Below, piece after piece: positions 1 through 5,390 of a stretch of DNA of 5,390 nt (the stretch's first letter is position 1; every line of letters starts with the position of its first letter). Both the position numbers and the translations under genes were made by a program. The DNA lies in NCBI RefSeq assembly GCF_937920075.1, contig NZ_CALETI010000217.1, positions 1 to 5,390 on the forward strand. Reading direction: 5' to 3'. The notes beneath the pieces were generated by a model. The model was not told the origin of the DNA. It ran no database searches and worked only from the letters and a program-made list of their open reading frames with translations. Source of the DNA: an uncultured Agitococcus sp. (GTDB lineage Bacteria; Pseudomonadota; Gammaproteobacteria; Pseudomonadales; Moraxellaceae).

Positions 1-1
1 T

Positions 2-757
2 AACACGATTGTGATTTTTAGTGCACATGGTGTTTCGCAAGCGGTACAAAATGAAGCGGCTCGCCGTGGTTTAAAAGTGTTTGATGCCACTTGTCCTTTA
101 GTAACCAAAGTGCATATGGAAGTCACCCGTTATGCGCGTACAGGCGTAGAAGCTATTTTAATTGGCCATGCAGGACACCCCGAAGTGGAGGGCACAATGG
201 GGCAGTACGATACTCAATTTGGTGGTCAAATCTATTTAGTAGAAGATGAGGAAGATGTTGCTAAATTAGTGGTAAACAATCCACAACAATTAGCTTTTGT
301 CACTCAAACAACGTTATCGGTAGATGACACCGCACGAGTGATTGATGCCCTACGCGCCAAGTTCCCAGCTATTCAAGGGCCACGCAAAGATGATATTTGT
401 TATGCGACACAAAATCGTCAAGATGCAGTTAAAACCCTAGCACAAAGTTGTGATATAGTATTAGTCGTTGGTTCTCCTAACTCCTCTAATTCAAACCGCT
501 TGCGTGAACTTGCTGAGCGTATGGGAGCTAAGGCATATCTGATTGATAATGCTGAGCAATTACAAAAAGAATGGTTTGATTCAACAAAAAAAATCGGTCT
601 AACCGCGGGCGCATCTGCACCAGAAGTATTAATCCAACAAGTAGTTGCTCGTTTACAAGAATGGGGTGGTTTGACACCTCACGAAATTACAGGGAGAGAA
701 GAAAATGTTGTATTTTCAATGCCTAAAGAGCTACGAATTCCTACTTCTACATTATAA
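2..757 (+). CDS. ispH: 4-hydroxy-3-methylbut-2-enyl diphosphate reductase IspH (5'-truncated by window)
   Basis: Cytoplasmic [4Fe-4S] enzyme of the last step of the MEP isoprenoid pathway, reducing HMBPP to IPP and DMAPP. The frame is open from base 2 (reading NTIVIFSAHGV), so about 65 N-terminal residues, including the first cluster cysteine, lie outside the window. The GTG at 11-13 is an internal valine, not a start. By alignment with remembered E. coli IspH, the second and third cluster cysteines are present in DATCPL (Cys codon 92-94) and DDICYAT (Cys codon 398-400). Substrate-binding elements are also intact: SAHGV (His74 equivalent), GHAGHPEVEGT (His124 and Glu126), TQTTLS (Thr167), NSSNSNR (Ser225 to Asn227) and TAGASAP (Ser269). 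The C-terminal GREENVVF and PKELR motifs match, and the protein ends at the normal length, so the enzyme appears functional. It is separated from the pilin operon by a terminator and is probably transcribed independently. Confidence 0.97.
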   Translation, partial: NTIVIFSAHGVSQAVQNEAARRGLKVFDATCPLVTKVHMEVTRYARTGVEAILIGHAGHPEVEGTMGQYDTQFGGQIYLVEDEEDVAKLVVNNPQQLAFVTQTTLSVDDTARVIDALRAKFPAIQGPRKDDICYATQNRQDAVKTLAQSCDIVLVVGSPNSSNSNRLRELAERMGAKAYLIDNAEQLQKEWFDSTKKIGLTAGASAPEVLIQQVVARLQEWGGLTPHEITGREENVVFSMPKELRIPTSTL

Positions 758-781
758 AAACTATATTCTGTTGTAATAAAT

Positions 782-805
782 GAGTGACATTTATTGTCAC
801 TCTTT
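782..805 (+). terminator. Probable Rho-independent terminator of ispH
   Basis: A perfect 8-bp inverted repeat GAGTGACA (782-789) and TGTCACTC (795-802) encloses a 5-nt loop (TTTAT). It is followed by a short T run (803-805) and lies 24 bp after the ispH stop. The T tract is short, so termination may be only moderate. The stem is clear and correctly placed. Confidence 0.65.
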
Positions 806-909
806 GATGCCTATTGTCTAACAAAACATGTAACAAAATATTAAAAATGACCTCTTGGTCAATTAAAAGTAGCCGACTGTCGCGTTCTGCTTGAGGAGTG
901 GTTATTTAA

Positions 910-965
910 TGTCTAATGTTCACTTAACAAAGTCGGTACTGTGTCAGGTACTGTTAAATTAGACA
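910..965 (+). promoter_or_regulatory. Long imperfect stem-loop upstream of the pilin operon
   Basis: The 3' arm 952-965 (TGTTAA followed by ATTAGACA) is complementary to two 5' segments, TGTCTAAT (910-917) and TTAACA (924-929), which are separated by a 6-nt bulge (918-923). This gives 14 base pairs around a 22-nt loop that contains the GGTACTGT repeats. No T run follows, so it is not a standard terminator. It could be a 5'-leader structure, a binding region, or the remains of a small mobile repeat. The function is unknown. Confidence 0.4.
935..954 (+). repeat. Short direct repeat GGTACTGT x2
   Basis: GGTACTGT occurs at 935-942 and again at 947-954, each preceded by GTC (932-934, and 943-945 with one extra base). 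The result is an imperfect tandem unit of about 12 bp. It lies in and beside the loop of the stem-loop upstream of the pilin operon. It may be a regulator half-site pair or a chance slippage product. Confidence 0.4.
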
Positions 966-1025
966 CTAAAATAGGGCTTTAACAAATATAAAATTGGTTC
1001 TAATTTGAGTGTTGTGGGGTGTGCG

Positions 1026-1547
1026 ATGTCTAAACAGTGGGGTTTTACATTAGTTGAAGTTATGGTGTCCATAGCTGTGATGGCAGTTATAGTAGCCTTT
1101 GCTTTTCCTGCAATGCAATTGATGCAGGCAAACTCACGCATGGCATCAGTAGCTAATGATTTGGCAGCAGACTTAAAGAATGCTCGTTCTAGAGCAATTG
1201 TAACTCGTAGCAATATTACATTTAGTGCGAATACAGGCGGATGGTCAAATGGCTGGTCTGCTTCTTTTCAGGTAAATCAATCTGATAGTAGTAATCAAAA
1301 AGTGTCTGTTCTTGTTCTGGAAAAGCTTCGATTGCCAGCAGGTATAAGTGTTACGCAATCTGTAACTCCATTGATTTTTAACGGGGCTACAGGACGGGTT
1401 GCTGATAGTAGCAATGCTTCCGTGGATGTTGTTTTTAGGGTTTGTGATACCAAAATTTCTAAAGAAACTGGTTCTAATGTATTGTTGAATCGTTTTGGTC
1501 GCGTGTTAATACAACGCCATAATGATGACTCTACGTGTAATCAATAA
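1026..1547 (+). CDS. fimU: Minor type IV pilin, FimT/FimU (GspH-like) family
   Basis: Predicted 173-aa minor pilin, a priming-complex component of the inner-membrane/periplasmic type IV pilus machine. I chose ATG 1026, preceded by GTGGGGT (about 5 bp away), over the TTG at 1005. It gives the short leader MSKQWG, cut by prepilin peptidase between Gly6 and Phe7, and the mature N terminus FTLVEVMVS with Glu at +5. A hydrophobic helix spans about residues 7-33. The GspH/FimT pattern follows: ANDLAADLKNARSRAIVTRSN, then GGWSNGW. Cys140 and Cys171 near the C terminus probably form a disulfide. The C terminus has a Gly-Arg (RFGRVLIQR) but not the full GRxR motif reported for DNA-binding FimT. With its place at the head of pilVWXY1, this favours FimU over FimT, although the two are hard to separate and many annotations use fimT. 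It starts the operon, and pilV follows after 12 bp. Confidence 0.88.
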   Translation: MSKQWGFTLVEVMVSIAVMAVIVAFAFPAMQLMQANSRMASVANDLAADLKNARSRAIVTRSNITFSANTGGWSNGWSASFQVNQSDSSNQKVSVLVLEKLRLPAGISVTQSVTPLIFNGATGRVADSSNASVDVVFRVCDTKISKETGSNVLLNRFGRVLIQRHNDDSTCNQ

Positions 1548-1553
1548 AAGGAG
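1548..1553 (+). promoter_or_regulatory. Strong ribosome binding site of pilV
   Basis: AAGGAG lies directly after the fimU stop codon and 6 nt before ATG 1560. It is the best Shine-Dalgarno match in the operon and fixes the pilV start. Confidence 0.85.
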
Positions 1554-1559
1554 ATAAGA

Positions 1560-2069
1560 ATGTTTAATCAATTTCCTGCATTAAACAAACAGAAAGGTTT
1601 TGGTATGACAGAGGTTATTGTCTCCATGTTAGTTTTGGGCGTAGCTGTTATAGGCTTTTCTGCTTTGCAGGTTAGAGCTTTAGATGTAACTGGAGATTCA
1701 ATGTTTAGAACTCAGGCAATTGCTCTAGCGCAAGATTTGGGGGAGCGTATTATGTTAAACCCAAATGGAGCAACAAAATATAAAGCAACATGGAATGCAA
1801 CTAATAGCAGTAATTGTGAAACAGCAAGTTGTACGCCTGAACAAATGGCAGAATATGATATTAAAAGTGTTACTAACACAGCTAAACAAATCTTGCCTAA
1901 TGGTCAAATAAAATTAATTAAGTGTATAGAACGAAATAATTATTGTGTGTACGTTACTTGGAATAAAACACAACCTAATGCTGAGGGAGCTGCTGATAGC
2001 TGTTCTAATGAAAATGATACTTTTGTAACCAATGCTGACTGCGTTAAATTGGAGACTTCATTATTATGA
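1560..2069 (+). CDS. pilV: Minor type IV pilin PilV
   Basis: Predicted 169-aa minor pilin (GspI-like position) of the pilus-tip priming complex. The leader is 13 residues, ending QKG; prepilin peptidase would cut between Gly13 and Phe14, giving FGMTEVIVSMLVLG with Glu at +5 and a hydrophobic helix to about residue 36. The helix is followed by RTQAIALAQDLGERIMLNP, typical of PilV. The family signature CTPEQMAEYD (about 91-100) and the downstream LPNG are present. The Trp usually found shortly after the YD is missing here (YDIKSVTNTAKQ). There are six cysteines (86, 91, 122, 129, 148, 161), an even number consistent with periplasmic disulfides. The gene follows fimU by 12 bp, and its stop overlaps the pilW start (ATGA), suggesting translational coupling. 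Confidence 0.93.
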   Translation: MFNQFPALNKQKGFGMTEVIVSMLVLGVAVIGFSALQVRALDVTGDSMFRTQAIALAQDLGERIMLNPNGATKYKATWNATNSSNCETASCTPEQMAEYDIKSVTNTAKQILPNGQIKLIKCIERNNYCVYVTWNKTQPNAEGAADSCSNENDTFVTNADCVKLETSLL

Positions 2070-2962
2070 TGACTCAATATAGCAAAGGTTTTACCTTAAT
2101 AGAGTTAATGGTTTCTTTGACATTAGCCTTGATTATTATGTTGTCTGCTATGCAATTGTTATTAACCAACCAAATGAGTTTTAACTTGCAAAGTGGGATG
2201 GGGAATGTTCAAGAAAATGGCCGTTTTGCACTGGATTATATTAATAGTACAGTTCGTAGTGCAGAGTACAGCCAAAATATTGCAACTCCAACAACAGGCA
2301 TTATTATGTTTAAAGATGAGCTGCCGAGTGATGCAGCCAATAAAATCGAAGATAGTCATGTTACAAATAATGATATTACTCTTATAGAAACACAAGTTTC
2401 ACCTGGTGTTACTAAAAATAAAGGCTATAGCGATCAATTGGTAACTCGTATGTGGATTAGCCAAGCGATGATTGATGGTGGTTTTAGAGATTGTGAGGGG
2501 AATGCTGTTACTACTCCTGGTTTTGTGGTTACACGCTACTTTGTTCGTGCTGATCTAACAAGCAATAACGAGGCTTTGGCTTGTGACGCAGGTTTTTATC
2601 AAGCCGATGCAGCTTCTGTCAGTAACTATAAAGATAACGGAGTGGTTTTACTCTCTACTATAGATTCATTTCAGGTTTTATTTGGCGTAAGTGCTTTCCC
2701 TTTACCAACATTAGGTCAACGGTTTCCTGTGCAATATATGACAGCAAAAGCTTATACAGATATTCCAGTTGCATCTCGTCCAGCGATTGTGTCATTACGT
2801 ATTGGTTTAGTGGTTCGCTCTAATGAAAAAGTTAACACTGGATTTAATAGTACACCTGAAAAAATAACTGTTTTAGATAAAGAAATTTCTGGAAGTAATT
2901 TAGACGATAAGTTTGTTCATCGTTTATTTACGAGTACGTTGGCATTGCGAAATGCGATTTGA
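2066..2962 (+). CDS. pilW: Minor type IV pilin PilW
   Basis: Predicted 298-aa minor pilin (GspJ-like position), among the larger minor pilins as PilW usually is. The leader MMTQYSKG is cut between Gly8 and Phe9, giving FTLIELMVSLTLALIIML with Glu at +5. A hydrophobic segment spans about 9-33, then come QENGRFALDYINSTVRSAEY and, in the globular domain, SDQLVTRMW, both characteristic of PilW. The C terminus (HRLFTSTLALRNAI) ends in the family's usual Arg-Asn pattern. Two cysteines (143, 173) probably pair. ATG 2066 overlaps the pilV stop by 4 bp. A second in-frame ATG at 2069 is possible, but GGAG at 2051-2054 is better spaced for 2066. pilX follows 10 bp later. Confidence 0.93.
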   Translation: MMTQYSKGFTLIELMVSLTLALIIMLSAMQLLLTNQMSFNLQSGMGNVQENGRFALDYINSTVRSAEYSQNIATPTTGIIMFKDELPSDAANKIEDSHVTNNDITLIETQVSPGVTKNKGYSDQLVTRMWISQAMIDGGFRDCEGNAVTTPGFVVTRYFVRADLTSNNEALACDAGFYQADAASVSNYKDNGVVLLSTIDSFQVLFGVSAFPLPTLGQRFPVQYMTAKAYTDIPVASRPAIVSLRIGLVVRSNEKVNTGFNSTPEKITVLDKEISGSNLDDKFVHRLFTSTLALRNAI

Positions 2963-2972
2963 GGGTAAAATA

Positions 2973-3659
2973 ATGAATAAAACACCCATCAAAACCTTAC
3001 AGCAAGGCATGGCTTTGATATCTGTATTGGTTATTTTGTTAATTGTTACATTGTTAGGTGTAACTGCAATGCGTATGGGGCTGTCTGGATTAATGTTAGC
3101 AAATAATAGTCAAGTATCACAATTGTTATTTCAGTCGGCAGATATGGGTACGGTGCAATTAACCAATACTATTAATGAAAATATATTGGACTCTATGGAT
3201 GTAACAGGAGTAATTGGTAATGCATCAGGTGCGGATACTCATTTGTGTCTAAAGCCTACTACTACTGGAACAAATTTTAAATACTTTAAAGCTGGAGCTT
3301 GTGATCCTACTAGTAGTAGTGATTATTTGAGTAAAAGAGAAGTTGTTTTAACTCAAGTAAGTTATAGCCGTCGCACGATTACAGATGGTGAGTCTAGTAA
3401 TGATTTAGATGATATTTCTTTAGCTGGAAGTAGTATATCGGTCACGGGAGCAGCAGAAAAATTGAAAACTTTTTCAACTGCCGTTATTCCAAGCTTTGGA
3501 ACAGTAAGTGCGAGTGTAATCAAAAATTGCTTGAGTAAAACAAATGCTGATGATGAAGAAAGTGACAATGCATCAGCAGAAACAATTACAGATTGTTTAA
3601 CTGACGTGGGTGCAGTATTTACAACTCATGCAACCGAATATCGTATTCAGCGGCAATAA
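2973..3659 (+). CDS. pilX: Minor type IV pilin PilX (GspK-like tip subunit)
   Basis: Predicted 228-aa protein with a PilX N-terminal domain. ATG 2973 is chosen because GAGGG (2961-2965, overlapping the pilW stop) sits 7 nt upstream and because it yields a short leader ending QQG. Prepilin peptidase would cut after Gly12, before MALISVLVILLIVTLLGVTAMR. Position +5 of the mature protein is Ser instead of Glu, as is usual for PilX/GspK proteins that cap the tip and need not pair with a preceding subunit. The hydrophobic helix covers about 13-35. Four cysteines (92, 110, 186, 208) can form two disulfides; the second pair encloses an acidic loop (DDEESDNASAE). The C terminus ends EYRIQRQ, matching the EYRI-type ending of the family. 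Upstream in-frame codons back to ATG 2913 lie inside pilW and are not expected to be used. Confidence 0.92.
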   Translation: MNKTPIKTLQQGMALISVLVILLIVTLLGVTAMRMGLSGLMLANNSQVSQLLFQSADMGTVQLTNTINENILDSMDVTGVIGNASGADTHLCLKPTTTGTNFKYFKAGACDPTSSSDYLSKREVVLTQVSYSRRTITDGESSNDLDDISLAGSSISVTGAAEKLKTFSTAVIPSFGTVSASVIKNCLSKTNADDEESDNASAETITDCLTDVGAVFTTHATEYRIQRQ

Positions 3660-3675
3660 CATAAACAGGTGAGTT

Positions 3676-5390
3676 ATGAAAAACAATAAATCTATCAGTT
3701 TCAAAAAAAACTATTTGGCAACAGCCATTGCCTATGTTTATGTAAGTTTGGCATTAAGCCCTGCTTATGCCAGCGATACCGAAATTTATGTGGATACCAG
3801 CAATGCCAGTGCCATTGCCCCTAACTTAATGATGATGTTTGATACATCAGGTAGTATGAAGTGGTGTATTAATGCTAAATCTCCTAATAAGGATGGTGAG
3901 GCATGTAACAAATCAGGCGATTTAAGCCGTATAGCTACATTAAAAAAAGCCATGAATCAACTACTTAATGGCGATAATACAGTCACACCTGCAATAGCCC
4001 CTGTGCCAGGCTATGTCAAAATGGGTTTGTCTCGTTATCATGCAACGACAGAGAAAGGGGGATATGTTCTTTATCCCGTAAGGCCTTTAGATGCGCTTGT
4101 TGCCATTAGCCCCACTGGAGTTGTAGAGAGTTTGTTAACGAATGTTAGTGCTGATGCTATTCAGCAGTCTGACGCTACTAGCTCAGGTACTAATACATCG
4201 GGAGACTTAAAAATAGGTTTAGATGGCACCACTGATTATGTCTCAGGTTTTCAATTTGGCAATGTAATGGTGCCTAGGTATGCCACTATTACCAGTGCCT
4301 ATGTAGAGTTAACCGCTAAAACAGGCAATGCTGGCCTAACCACATGGGAAATTGTTGCCGAAGCCACAGGTGATGCCAGTAATTATGGTAGCCAAATTAA
4401 CAGCCGTACCTATGGCGGTGTGACTAATTACTCGCCAGATACATGGCTGGCAAATGAAGTTTACAAAATTCCTGTCACCGCCGCTATTAACGAAGTGGTT
4501 AATCGTGCCGATTGGTGTGGTGGCAACGCGCTATCTTTGCGTATTAAAGATATTAGTGCCGCCAAAGCTTTGCGTACCGCCTACTCAGCCAATACAGCAG
4601 GTTCAGACGCGCAAAAACCCAATTTAGTAGTGAGTTTTTCGATAGACCCCGAAAAAACCAATAGCTGCGTTAAAATAGCAAATGCTACACCAAAAACTAC
4701 GGTGCTTACTGTTGCCAAGGGGAATGATGATGCAACATGGCAATCTAATAACACAAATTTTAGTAGCACGACTACGAGCTTGCCTTTTAATGCGGTGGTA
4801 TCTAGCACTAATAAAACCGAATCAGGTATTCTTTTTTCGGGCGTACAAATCCCCAAAGGGGCAACAATTGTTAGTGCAATTTTACGAATTACACCTAATG
4901 ATGACTACAAAACAACGACCACTGGCTGGTGGAAACCAGTAACCACTGTAAATGTAGCAGATGTGCGTATTGATGGCTTTAGCTCGCCTGATGTAAATTT
5001 TTGCCCATCAACAGGCTGTATTTCGGCTACAACTGCCAAAGGCCTTGCATTAACGTCAGCAGCAAGTAGTGTTGTGTGGAAAACGCCTGATTTAACTCAG
5101 GATAGCTCTGAAACTATAAATGTGACCAATATTGTCAAAGAAATAGTTGAACCTGGGCCAAATCCTGATCCTCAACCTGAACCAACTCCAGAAAATCCTT
5201 GTGTACTTGTTAAGAACTCATGTCATGGTAAACCAGGAGAAGAAATCAACGTGTGCAAAACTCTTACCCCTCTAAAATTTAACAAGGAGGAAATTGCACC
5301 AAAAATAAGCTATAACTTTGGAGACTACCTTGATAAGACTTTACTATTTCAAGAACCATTCTGCGGAGGCGGTAAAGTTATTCCAGATAG
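3676..5390 (+). CDS. pilY1: PilY1/PilC-type pilus-tip adhesin with vWA motif (3' end beyond window)
   Basis: The open frame from ATG 3676 runs to the window edge without a stop, giving 571 codons; PilY1 proteins are usually over 1,000 residues, so about half is visible. AGGTGA (3667-3672) serves as ribosome binding site, 16 bp after pilX. A Sec signal peptide has a basic start, a hydrophobic core (about 13-28) and SPAYA, with probable cleavage after Ala32. The vWA metal-ion site DTSGS is at residues 56-60 (FDTSGSMKWC), followed by LSRIATLKKAMNQLL and VKMGLSRYH, as in PilY1. Then come two DNRLRE-like beta-sandwich copies (about 160-325 and 343-492), a Pro-x linker (493-508) and a tail I cannot assign. 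Cysteines 64/77, 281/331, 443/448 and 509/516/527/563 are even in number, fitting a periplasmic or surface protein. The C-terminal beta-propeller typical of PilY1 would lie downstream. Its likely role is pilus-tip adhesion, surface sensing and pilus biogenesis with the minor pilins. Confidence 0.92.
   Translation, partial: MKNNKSISFKKNYLATAIAYVYVSLALSPAYASDTEIYVDTSNASAIAPNLMMMFDTSGSMKWCINAKSPNKDGEACNKSGDLSRIATLKKAMNQLLNGDNTVTPAIAPVPGYVKMGLSRYHATTEKGGYVLYPVRPLDALVAISPTGVVESLLTNVSADAIQQSDATSSGTNTSGDLKIGLDGTTDYVSGFQFGNVMVPRYATITSAYVELTAKTGNAGLTTWEIVAEATGDASNYGSQINSRTYGGVTNYSPDTWLANEVYKIPVTAAINEVVNRADWCGGNALSLRIKDISAAKALRTAYSANTAGSDAQKPNLVVSFSIDPEKTNSCVKIANATPKTTVLTVAKGNDDATWQSNNTNFSSTTTSLPFNAVVSSTNKTESGILFSGVQIPKGATIVSAILRITPNDDYKTTTTGWWKPVTTVNVADVRIDGFSSPDVNFCPSTGCISATTAKGLALTSAASSVVWKTPDLTQDSSETINVTNIVKEIVEPGPNPDPQPEPTPENPCVLVKNSCHGKPGEEINVCKTLTPLKFNKEEIAPKISYNFGDYLDKTLLFQEPFCGGGKVIPD
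4240..4314 (+). repeat. Core of first DNRLRE-like beta-sandwich in PilY1
   Basis: Residues 189-213 (beginning VSGFQFGNVMVP and ending ATITSAYVELT) match residues 382-406 at 11 of 25 positions without gaps. The pattern F-x-x-V-x-(V/I)-P-x-x-ATI-x-SA-x4-T resembles DNRLRE-type carbohydrate-binding beta-sandwiches. The whole first copy runs from about residue 160 to 325 and closes with AINEVVNRADWCGGNALSL and NLVVSFS. Confidence 0.65.
4819..4893 (+). repeat. Core of second DNRLRE-like beta-sandwich in PilY1
   Basis: Residues 382-406 (beginning ESGILFSGVQIP and ending ATIVSAILRIT) are the second copy of the motif found at residues 189-213. The surrounding module begins near residue 343 and reaches VTNIVKEIVE (483-492), which aligns with ITAAINEVV-like sequence of copy one. 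The Trp-Cys-Gly-Gly-Asn segment and final strands of copy one have no visible counterpart here. Confidence 0.6.
5149..5199 (+). other. Proline-rich linker in PilY1
   Basis: Residues 492-508 carry proline at every second position from 493 to 505 (P-G-P-N-P-D-P-Q-P-E-P-T-P), plus Pro508. Alternating Pro-x stretches form stiff, extended spacers in surface proteins. It marks the border between the second beta-sandwich copy and the unassigned cysteine-containing tail. Confidence 0.75.

Larger units (their letters stand above)
758..1025. other. Intergenic region upstream of the minor-pilin operon
   Basis: This 268-bp AT-rich gap separates ispH from fimT/fimU. Besides the terminator it holds a small palindrome, TGACC-TCTT-GGTCA (848-861), a long imperfect hairpin (910-965) and a direct repeat of GGTACTGT (935-942 and 947-954). 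The operon promoter is probably here but is not obvious. The best -10-like strings are TAAAAT (967-972) and TATAAA (987-992), and neither has a convincing -35 at 16-18 bp. No good CRP/Vfr palindrome is visible. Confidence 0.6.

Noticed and set aside
100..125. Pasteurellaceae-like DNA uptake word near AAAGTGCAT in ispH
   Set aside because: It does not match the AAGTGCGGT core and occurs inside a conserved protein motif; no Neisseria-type uptake sequence is seen either.
910..924. CRP/Vfr-like site (TGTCT...TCACT) upstream of the operon
   Set aside because: The spacing between half-sites is 5 instead of 6 and the first half-site lacks the GTGA core.
1005..1025. TTG 1005 as the fimU start
   Set aside because: ATG 1026 gives the expected short prepilin leader and has a closer ribosome binding site; TTG 1005 would add seven residues with no support.
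959..1213. 84-codon open frame on the minus strand over the start of fimU
   Set aside because: It lies opposite a clear pilin gene, has no recognisable protein features and no convincing ribosome binding site.
2162..2395. Open frames on both strands inside pilW
   Set aside because: They are other-frame readings of pilW coding sequence, cysteine- or methionine-rich without domain signals.
3250..3320. Runs of ACT and TAG/AGT trinucleotides in pilX as contingency repeats
   Set aside because: Only three or four units each, and in-frame triplets would not switch the gene off.
4581..4942. Open frames (minus 4581-4856, plus 4682-4942) inside pilY1
   Set aside because: The pilY1 frame is unbroken here and carries the recognisable beta-sandwich repeat, so no frameshift or overlapping gene is needed.

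Overview
The window looks like a gammaproteobacterial chromosome, most likely from Moraxellaceae (Moraxella/Psychrobacter/Acinetobacter side). The evidence is the AT-rich composition, an E. coli-like IspH with every iron-sulfur and substrate residue recognisable, and a minor-pilin operon in the order fimT/fimU-pilV-pilW-pilX-pilY1 beside ispH. Linkage of ispH (lytB) to this operon is known from Pseudomonas aeruginosa. The family assignment is inference; no marker in the window fixes genus or species.

Layout. Bases 2-757 hold the C-terminal three quarters of ispH, cut by the window edge, followed by a likely intrinsic terminator at 782-805. Bases 758-1025 are an intergenic region with a long imperfect hairpin (910-965), a short direct repeat and a possible 17-codon leader ORF. 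From 1026 to the end, five genes run on the plus strand with gaps of 12 bp, a 4-bp overlap, 10 bp and 16 bp, so they are almost certainly one operon: fimT/fimU (1026-1547), pilV (1560-2069), pilW (2066-2962), pilX (2973-3659) and pilY1 (3676 to beyond 5390).

How they work together. The four small proteins carry type III (class) prepilin leaders and are expected to be cut by PilD. In related systems they assemble into the priming complex at the type IV pilus tip, and PilY1 (PilC in Neisseria) sits on top as the large adhesin/mechanosensor with a vWA domain. PilX lacks the Glu+5 found in the other three, as expected of the GspK-like tip subunit.

The part most worth a second look is pilY1. Its vWA metal-binding motif is soon followed by two tandem copies of a DNRLRE-like beta-sandwich. 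The second copy lacks the closing segment seen in the first. It runs instead into a strict Pro-x linker and a cysteine-containing tail that I do not recognise, whose codon use differs from the rest of the gene. This could be an exchangeable adhesin module. I do not see a wholly new system; everything else is a conserved type IV pilus locus.
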